From JAETTH01 sp964455975 (lineage in GTDB: Bacteria > Bacillota > Clostridia > TANB77 > CAG-508): a DNA stretch of 11,437 nt. The notes beneath the pieces are model-generated. The model did not search any database. It had not been told where the DNA came from and saw only the letters and a program-made list of their open reading frames with translations. Numbering within the stretch: the stretch's first letter is position 1; every line of letters starts with the position of its first letter. Position numbers and translations under genes: made by a program. Positions 7,038-11,437 of the stretch are shown here, one piece after another. Location: assembly GCA_964455975.1 (NCBI GenBank), contig CAYVYP010000044.1, positions 1-11,437 of the forward strand, given 5' to 3'.

Positions 7038-7391
7038 ATGTCTAATGAAAAATTTAATCAATTAAACTCTAAAGTCGACAATTTAGGAACTAAGGTTGAT
7101 AAATTAGAAACTAAATTTGATAATTTGGAAGCTCTTATTCCTAAAGTTGAAAAATTAGAAACTCTTATTCCTAAAGTTGAAAAATTAGAAACTCTTATTC
7201 CTAAAGTTGAAAATTTAGAAAAAATCACTTTAAAACTTGAAGCTGAAATAACTAGTAAACTTGATTTTTTAATAGATGGTTTCAAAGAAATTGGATTTAT
7301 AAAAGAAGAAATTAAAGAACATGATGAAACTTTAGAAAAACATGATGATAGAATTTTCGCTTTAGAGCAAGCATATTCAAATTTAAAATAA
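7038..7391 (+). CDS. Small coiled-coil protein with three tandem 10-residue repeats
   Basis: This is a 117-residue protein of unknown function and the only plus-strand gene here. Residues 1-70 form a heptad-like coiled coil (KVDNLGTKVDKLETKFDNLE), followed by three near-identical copies of LIPKVEKLET. The C-terminal half (75-117) is also helical and acidic (IKEEIKEHDETLEKHDDRI). There is no signal peptide, membrane segment or catalytic motif. It has a strong promoter, and GGAGGTG lies 7 bases before the ATG, so it is probably well expressed. The proline in each repeat should kink or interrupt the coil. Similar small coiled-coil proteins occur in clostridia and phages, and no role can be assigned. 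Confidence 0.85.
   Translation: MSNEKFNQLNSKVDNLGTKVDKLETKFDNLEALIPKVEKLETLIPKVEKLETLIPKVENLEKITLKLEAEITSKLDFLIDGFKEIGFIKEEIKEHDETLEKHDDRIFALEQAYSNLK
7131..7220 (+). repeat. Three tandem 30-bp repeats within the coiled-coil gene
   Basis: Units at 7131-7160, 7161-7190 and 7191-7220 are near-identical. The first differs at one base near its start and the third at one base near its end. Each encodes ten residues, so copy-number change would keep the frame. The high DNA identity suggests recent slippage-type duplication. Confidence 0.9.
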
Positions 7392-7396
7392 TTTAT

Positions 7397-7427
7397 ATAA
7401 AAAACAGCTAGCCTTTTAGCTAACTGT
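7397..7427 (-). terminator. Terminator of tRNA-Gln
   Basis: A 9-bp stem with one mismatch (7404-7412 with 7419-7427) is followed on the minus strand by a run of seven T (7397-7403). It lies five bases past the tRNA 3' end. On the plus strand it could also slow transcription from the convergent coiled-coil gene, but it has no T run on that side. Confidence 0.75.
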
Positions 7428-7431
7428 AATA

Positions 7432-7506
7432 TGGTTGGGGTACTAAGATTCGAACTTAGGAATGGTGGAATCAGAATCCACTGCCTTACCGCTTGGCTAT
7501 ACCCCA
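7432..7506 (-). tRNA. tRNA-Gln, anticodon CUG
   Basis: The minus strand folds into a complete 75-base cloverleaf. The acceptor stem is TGGGGTA/TACCCCA, the D-arm is GCC/GGC, the anticodon stem is GTGGA/TCCAC with loop TTCTGAT (anticodon CTG), and the T-arm is CTAAG/CTTAG with loop TTCGAAT. The discriminator is A and the CCA end is encoded. The opening TGGGGTATAGCCAAGCGGTA is typical of bacterial glutamine tRNAs. The C in the wobble position means it should read CAG only, so a second UUG isoacceptor is expected elsewhere. Confidence 0.95.
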
Positions 7507-7528
7507 ATATTATTTATAAAATATATAA

Positions 7529-7553
7529 TAGCACATTTTTTTAAAATGTGCTA
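7529..7553 (-). terminator. Hairpin between the YgjP-like gene and tRNA-Gln
   Basis: A perfect 11-bp stem (7529-7539 with 7543-7553) with a 3-base loop lies 10 bases past the stop of the peptidase gene. The minus-strand T run after it is broken (TTATATATTTTAT), so termination may be partial. The tRNA could then be partly read from upstream. Confidence 0.55.
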
Positions 7554-7562
7554 CTATTTTTG

Positions 7563-8135
7563 TTAATATTTTAGACTAGTGATTTCATTTACATATTCTT
7601 TATAGTTTGGCATATATGTTTCTATCATTTTATAAAAGCCTTTTGAATGTGTTTTAAATTTCAAATGGCAAAATTCATGTAACACAACATATTCTATAGC
7701 TTTTTTACTATATTGCATTATATCTGGATTAATAACTATTTCTCCACTATTATATAAGCATATTCCTAGTAAACCTTTTATTCTGGATATTTTATAATCT
7801 TCTGGTGCTATTGATAACATTAACCTTGTTTTTTCCATTATTTCTTCTAATTGTTCTAATGCTATTTTATTATATATTTTTTCTGTTAAAATTTTTATTA
7901 TTTCTTTTTCATTTATGTTTTTATATTTATTTGGTAATTCTATAAAAATATCCCTATTTTTTATTTCTATTTTAGGAAGCTTTGAAGTTTTATAATTAAT
8001 ATTCAAATAATATTTCTCTCCTAATATTTTTATAATATTATTACTTCTTTTTTCTAATAAAAAATAATATTCTTTATTTATTATTTTATTAAATCCATAA
8101 GTCATTATTTTGTTTCTATTTTTTACTATTTCCAT
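7563..8135 (-). CDS. YgjP-like (DUF45 / M48-related) zinc metallopeptidase family protein
   Basis: The 190-residue protein ends in the family signature HEFCHLKFKTHSKGFY (HExxH at about 153-157 and a third metal-ligand histidine at 163), then YMPNYKEY, as in YgjP/DUF45 proteins. A helical region precedes it. The N-terminus carries the usual short beta segments. Family members are predicted zinc-dependent peptidases of largely unknown substrate. The start is taken as the ATG at 8133-8135, with a G-rich GGGGGT 5 bases upstream. A TTG at 8171 would add 12 residues but lies near the likely transcription start of the promoter at 8187-8215. The ribosome site is poor, so expression may be low. At 190 residues it is somewhat shorter than typical YgjP. 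Confidence 0.8.
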   Translation of the reverse strand: MEIVKNRNKIMTYGFNKIINKEYYFLLEKRSNNIIKILGEKYYLNINYKTSKLPKIEIKNRDIFIELPNKYKNINEKEIIKILTEKIYNKIALEQLEEIMEKTRLMLSIAPEDYKISRIKGLLGICLYNSGEIVINPDIMQYSKKAIEYVVLHEFCHLKFKTHSKGFYKMIETYMPNYKEYVNEITSLKY

Positions 8136-8168
8136 ATAAAACCCCCACAATAAAGAAAATATGTTTCT

Positions 8169-8182
8169 CAAACCTTTGTTTG
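8169..8182. promoter_or_regulatory. Palindrome AAAC-N4-GTTT at the YgjP-like promoter
   Basis: A perfect 5-bp inverted repeat CAAAC/GTTTG with a 4-base spacer sits 4-18 bases past the -10. It has the same arm spacing as the LexA box at 1312-1324, and one arm (GTTTG) is identical. The other arm is AAAC instead of GAAC. It could be a weak LexA site or an operator for another repressor. Confidence 0.35.
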
Positions 8183-8186
8183 TTAT

Positions 8187-8215
8187 ATTTTACATTTTTA
8201 TTTCTTCTTTGTCAA
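8187..8215 (-). promoter_or_regulatory. Sigma-A promoter of the YgjP-like gene
   Basis: On the minus strand a perfect TTGACA (8210-8215) is followed by exactly 17 bases and then TAAAAT (8187-8192). The -35 overlaps the stop codon of the upstream membrane-protein gene. The palindrome CAAAC-N4-GTTTG at 8169-8182 lies just downstream, about where transcription would start. Confidence 0.75.
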
Positions 8216-9342
8216 GAGTTTTTTATATTTTTTTGCAAATTTTTGTTTGTTCTATTTTTTTTCTTTGCCATTTCTTTTGGAATTTTAATTATATAATATG
8301 TTCCTCCTATTACTAATCCCATAATACTTATATAATCTATAATATTAGTTCTTTGCTCATTTTGTATGTTAAGAACTTCATTTGTTGTTTCTGGATTAAA
8401 ATTATTATTCGTATTTGGCTTACCTTGTTTTATATGTTTTGATGATTTTTTTGAATATGTTGTAGTAGTATCACTTAAAGTTTGTAAGTTTAAGTTTTCA
8501 TTTTTTATTATATCACTTGTATTATTAGTTGTAGTTTGACTATTATATTCTTCTATTTTTTCTTGTCTATAATTTTGTCCTCTTCCACATTGTGGATTTG
8601 TTAAAGGACAGTGCTTTCCACAGCCAGTACAATATAATTTGCTCAAATAGTCTTCTAATCCTGTATCTTCTTCAATTATGACTGAATTTGAAGAATTTGA
8701 GGAATTTGTATTACTTTCATCTTGACTTTCTTTTTTAGTTACTTCTTTCTTATTTTGATTGTTATTAATTGGTAATATAAAATTCTTATTTATTTGAGTT
8801 TTTGTTAATGAATATATTCCAGATACAGCAATTGCTAAATATACTATTTTTAATACATACTTTGTAATAATACTTTCCTTAGTTATTTTAAATACTTTTT
8901 TAAACATATTTATTAACATTTCCCAATGTAAACCAATATGAATTGATATTATTATTAATGACCAATATGATATAAATTTATGCCAAGAACTTAAGTTTTG
9001 AGAATTAGATATTGATATATTTGTTAATATACATTTAGATATCAAAATTCCTGTAATTACATTGGCAGTAATTGTTATTAATAATATAACATTTAAAATA
9101 TATACTATTTTTGTCTTTAAATTTACTTTTTTACTAAATATATTTTTTGTTATAGCTATTATCCATTTAATATTTAATATTTTATGAATTAAAAATATTA
9201 AAAATATTCCTACTCCTAAAATTTCATGCAATTCCATTCCAGTTATATTTGTATTCATTAATATTAGCATTATTATTGTCATTATTACATATAATATTAT
9301 TTTTATTGTTCTTATTACTTTGATTTTATTATTTTTTTCCAT
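8212..9342 (-). CDS. Membrane protein with DUF4405-like (cytochrome b-type) core and a CxxCx3Cx6C cluster
   Basis: The protein has 376 residues. Five hydrophobic helices lie in the first 180 residues, and another at about 335-353 is followed by a basic tail. The N-terminal part has MELHEILGVGIFLIFLIHKILN (H39, H53) and SSWHKFISYWSLIIISIHIGLHW (H121, H135, H139). These paired histidines are typical of DUF4405 and b-type heme membrane proteins. A low-complexity Ser/Asn/Thr-rich segment (about 200-330) contains YCTGCGKHCPLTNPQCGRG with cysteines at 238, 241, 245 and 252, which could hold an Fe-S cluster or metal. Heme and cluster binding are inference, and a redox role is likely but unproven. 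The start ATG at 9340-9342 has AAGGAGGT upstream. It is transcribed alone, because a strong terminator lies upstream. Confidence 0.75.
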   Translation of the reverse strand: MEKNNKIKVIRTIKIILYVIMTIIMLILMNTNITGMELHEILGVGIFLIFLIHKILNIKWIIAITKNIFSKKVNLKTKIVYILNVILLITITANVITGILISKCILTNISISNSQNLSSWHKFISYWSLIIISIHIGLHWEMLINMFKKVFKITKESIITKYVLKIVYLAIAVSGIYSLTKTQINKNFILPINNNQNKKEVTKKESQDESNTNSSNSSNSVIIEEDTGLEDYLSKLYCTGCGKHCPLTNPQCGRGQNYRQEKIEEYNSQTTTNNTSDIIKNENLNLQTLSDTTTTYSKKSSKHIKQGKPNTNNNFNPETTNEVLNIQNEQRTNIIDYISIMGLVIGGTYYIIKIPKEMAKKKNRTNKNLQKNIKNS

Positions 9343-9394
9343 ATATACCTCCTTATTTTTTTATAGTATAAATGGCAATCCTTAAATTTTTATT

Positions 9395-9444
9395 AAAAAA
9401 CTTGTAATTTTAAATAAAAAAATATTTAAAATTACAAGTTTTTT
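9395..9444 (-). terminator. Rho-independent terminator of the pilin/FGE gene
   Basis: A perfect 22-bp stem (9395-9416 with 9423-9444) with a 6-base A loop on the plus strand ends in a T run on the minus strand. Its base touches the stop codon at 9444-9446. This supports 9444 as the true end of the three-frame gene rather than the TAA met in frame 1. Confidence 0.85.
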
Positions 9445-11161
9445 TATATTATTATTGATGCTCTAAATCCTACACTTGTTCCATTATTAGTATTAAAAGA
9501 AAATATTCCTGCACTTGTATTATAATAAATTCCACCTCTTAATAGAAAAGCATTATATGATGATGAAAATATAGTTTGTTGATTTTGCCAAGTATTTTTA
9601 TTAATTCCGGAAGTTGCTACTTCTTTAATTGCATCTCCATTATAAAATCCTTTTTCCATATTTTTTATAAAATTTTGTTCTGATGTATCTGATATTCCTA
9701 CCTCATATTTTGTTTTATATTTTGTATTATTACTTCCTTCATCATTTATCATTTCTTTTGCCTTTATAACATTTTTTTCATTGTCCAAATAAACTGCAAC
9801 TGCTTCTTCTAATCCTCCAGACATATCATATATTCCATATACATTTCCTGTTGTTGTCTGAAGTTTGGCATTTTTTCTTGCAATTGCTTCGGATCCGTGC
9901 AAGTTGATTTTTATTTCCACCAGTGCTCCATACATCTCCTGTTGCAGTAATTGAATTTATTCCGATTTTGATTAACATTTGTACTATTTCTATTTATTAA
10001 GGTAGTATTTCTTCCATAATTACTATAAGCTAAATATGCACATGCTCCCCATTCTCCATTTTTTATAAGATGCGTGTTTTCTTTTGATGTTAAGCCAAAT
10101 GGATTATTTAAAGAGTTTAGACTTTTACAAAGTGAATATGCTTCTCCTAGACTAATCTTTCCATTGCTATATGTATTTGCTTTAAAAACTGGGTATTTTA
10201 TATAATCTTCTCCTGGTTTTACTGTTCCATAATATGTATTAGTTGTTATAGAATATTTTATGTTTGAGTCTTTTAATGTATTATTATCTAAATTATATCC
10301 CGCTTCATATTTTCCAATCCATATTCCAGATATTTCTTTATCCCATCCTCCATTTTCGTATTTATTACTTGAATCATCTGTAAAACAAGGATGAACCATA
10401 TATCCTTCTGGAAGTTTTGTGTGATATATCTCATTTTCATCATAATATGAATTTGTAGTTCCTACTAAAAAAATTATATCTATTGTCCCTCCTGATGATT
10501 TATTTTGTTCATCAGAATAATTTATTTTATAAGCATATCTTGGTATCCATACAAATTGGCTACCATCTAGCAGTACACAATTAGCCCATTTACTTGTTCC
10601 ACCATTTTGAGTTGTAGCATTTTGTTTTTCATAATTATACCAATTATTATCTTCTTCATTAGTTTTTACTATTTCTCCATTATTATCGAAATATATTGGA
10701 GTCATATTAGTACCTATATTAGGTTTATTTACTCCTTTTTCTTTACTATATAAGCTATCTTCTTCTCTTCCGATAATTCCATTTATTTCAAGGTCTTTAG
10801 CCCATTTTATTTCAATTTCATCTACACCTATATATATTAGATTACTATCTTTAATTGCTAATTTATCATAGTATTTTTTATCTAAACTTTTTATATATTT
10901 TTTTTGTATTTCTTCTCCATTCATTTCATTTATAATTATTTCAGGTATTTCTGTTTCATTAATACTTTGTAATTTTGAATTAGCTAAATATAGTGTTAAT
11001 TCTTCATTATATTTAGCTGAATCTTGTTTAAAATTACTTTCTCTTGCTTTAGAAAATATTCCATTTGATACAAATAATTGAATAGTTATTCCCGCTAAAA
11101 TAAGTAAAATTATAATAGTTATTATTAATGCTATTAGAGTAATTCCTTTTTCCTTTTTCAT
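9444..11161 (-). CDS. Pilin-like surface protein with FGE/SUMF1-type C-terminal domain, in three frames joined by two CGG-A +1 shifts
   Basis: The ATG at 11159-11161 has GAGGA upstream. The leader MKKEKG-ITLIALIITIIILLILAG is a class-III prepilin signal: cleavage after the glycine, then a hydrophobic helix, with alanine in place of the usual Glu at +5, as often seen in clostridia. From about residue 190 (KWANCVLLDGSQFVWIPRYAY, GIWIGKYEAGYN, GEAYSLCKSLN, GEWGACAYL) it follows the formylglycine-generating-enzyme fold. Frame 1 has 399 residues, then CGG at 9962-9964. Skipping its C gives 22 residues (GINSITATGDVWSTGG...), then CGG at 9895-9897. Skipping that C gives 150 residues, including TTGNVYGIYDMSGGLEEAVA and the closing RGG...GTSVGFR motif. 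The total is 571 residues. It is probably exported, displayed or assembled as a minor pilin with a lectin-like binding head. Enzyme activity is not expected to be needed. Confidence 0.85.
9894..9897 (-). other. +1 frameshift site 2 of the pilin/FGE gene (GCA CGG A)
   Basis: In the second frame the reading is CTT GCA CGG ATC CGA AGC. Dropping the C at 9897 gives GCA GGA TCC GAA GCA ATT GCA and joins the frame that carries TTGNVYGIYDMSGG. The CGG is exactly in frame with respect to the reading entered after site 1. Confidence 0.82.
9961..9964 (-). other. +1 frameshift site 1 of the pilin/FGE gene (AAT CGG A)
   Basis: Codon 400 of frame 1 is CGG, and the reading then runs to TAA 17 codons on. 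Dropping the C at 9964 gives AAT GGA ATA AAT TCA ATT ACT GCA ACA GGA GAT. This is the expected path through the FGE-like domain. It opens a 66-base segment that contains no start codon and would be missed by gene callers. Confidence 0.82.
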
Positions 11162-11196
11162 TTTATTCCTCTTTTTTAATTAATTTAATTTCATTT

Positions 11197-11225
11197 ATTT
11201 TATCATAATACTTTTAAATTTACAA
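11197..11225 (-). promoter_or_regulatory. Promoter candidate of the pilin/FGE gene
   Basis: On the minus strand TTGTAA (11220-11225) is followed by 17 bases and TAAAAT (11197-11202), with TG-A forming an extended -10. It lies between the GGGtGRT terminator and the ribosome site. Confidence 0.6.
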
Positions 11226-11226
11226 C

Positions 11227-11257
11227 AAAAAATGGTAAAGATTTCCTTTACCATTTT
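11227..11257 (-). terminator. Rho-independent terminator of the GGGtGRT gene
   Basis: A perfect 12-bp stem (11229-11240 with 11246-11257) with a 5-base loop lies 10 bases past the stop codon. The minus-strand side ends in a T run. Confidence 0.85.
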
Positions 11258-11267
11258 AATATTTTTT

Positions 11268-11437
11268 CTATTTCATAGCTTCTTCAACTGCTACTGCAAC
11301 TGCTACTGTTGCACCTACCATTGGGTTATTACCCATTCCTATTAGTCCCATCATTTCTACATGTGCTGGTACTGATGAAGATCCTGCAAATTGTGCATCT
11401 GAATGCATTCTTCCCATTGTATCTGTCATACCATATG
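11268..11437 (-). CDS. GGGtGRT family protein, C-terminal part
   Basis: Only the last 56 residues are in the window; the 5' part lies beyond the right edge. They read YGMTDTMGRMHSDAQFAGSS, then SVPAHVEMMGLIGMGNNP, then MVGATVAVAVAVEEAMK. I recognise this as the very conserved C-terminus of the GGGtGRT protein, a family of unknown function found in Clostridia and some other anaerobes. The stop TAG is at 11268-11270 and a strong terminator follows, so this is the end of its transcript. No in-frame CGG codon occurs in the visible part. Confidence 0.85.
   Translation of the reverse strand, partial: YGMTDTMGRMHSDAQFAGSSSVPAHVEMMGLIGMGNNPMVGATVAVAVAVEEAMK

Noticed and set aside
7131..7220. CRISPR-like array
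   Set aside because: The repeats are directly adjacent without spacers and lie in frame within a coding sequence.
7058..7507. 149-residue minus-strand open frame across the coiled-coil gene and tRNA
   Set aside because: It is antisense shadow coding of the coiled-coil repeats and runs through the tRNA, with no ribosome site.
8136..8171. YgjP-like gene start at the TTG at 8171
   Set aside because: It lies close to the predicted transcription start and has no useful ribosome site. The ATG at 8135 fits the family N-terminus better.
9444..9560. Diversity-generating retroelement variable region
   Set aside because: The composition is suggestive, but no reverse transcriptase and no template repeat occur in the window, and non-DGR FGE domains end in the same way.
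9444..9935. A separate gene starting at the ATG at 9935
   Set aside because: Its first 13 residues are out-of-frame translation of the middle segment, there is no ribosome site, and the rest continues the FGE-like domain of the upstream frame.
5720..9964. Sequencing or assembly error as the cause of the frameshifts
   Set aside because: Not fully excluded without reads. The extra base is not in a homopolymer, always precedes GGA at a codon boundary, and CGGA in other frames is untouched, so I consider it less likely than a biological cause.
5720..9964. prfB-like slippage (P-site tRNA re-pairing with an upstream Shine-Dalgarno stimulator)
   Set aside because: The four preceding codons are unrelated, their +1 triplets do not allow re-pairing, and no shared upstream G-rich element or downstream stop codon is seen.

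Overview
The window reads as a chromosomal stretch from a very AT-rich, Gram-positive-type anaerobe of the class Clostridia, probably an uncultured gut lineage. Supporting this are the strong AGGAGG-type ribosome binding sites, near-consensus sigma-A promoters, a clostridial-style prepilin leader, the tail of a GGGtGRT-family gene, and a LexA box of the Gram-positive GAAC-N4-GTTY type. Almost every gene is on the minus strand. The exception is a small coiled-coil gene at 7038-7391.

Layout in transcription order (right to left). (1) 11268-11437 holds the C-terminus of a GGGtGRT protein with its terminator. (2) 9444-11161 is a pilin-like surface protein with a C-terminal FGE/SUMF1-type domain, in three reading frames. 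(3) 8214-9342 is a membrane protein with a DUF4405-like helical core and a four-cysteine cluster. (4) 7563-8135 is a YgjP-like zinc peptidase. (5) 7432-7506 is a tRNA-Gln(CUG). (6) The coiled-coil gene with three 30-bp repeats follows, divergent from enolase. (7) 5624-6891 is enolase, also in three reading frames. (8) 2359-5495 is a compact operon: prenol/dolichol-kinase-like enzyme, dxs, and a TetR-family regulator. (9) 1353-2192 is an unrecognised coiled-coil-rich protein. (10) 100-1252 holds lexA and a small membrane protein in one operon.

The main discovery is a recurring translational anomaly. Enolase and the pilin/FGE protein are each interrupted by two +1 frameshifts. All four have the same form: an in-frame CGG codon followed by A, where skipping the C restores the protein by reading GGA (glycine). 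At the first enolase site this rebuilds the near-invariant PSGASTG loop. I found no other in-frame CGG codon in roughly 3,400 codons of the window. The tetranucleotide CGGA does occur about ten more times on coding strands, but in the other two phases (NNC GGA or NCG GAA), and there it causes no shift. The effect therefore depends on reading frame, which points to decoding by the ribosome rather than to sequencing error or gene decay. My working hypothesis is that CGG is an unassigned codon in this organism and that CGGA is read as glycine, by +1 frameshifting or by a four-base-reading tRNA-Gly.

A second item is the lexA control region, where a 17-bp terminator stem of the upstream gene, the lexA -35 box and a LexA operator share the same bases.
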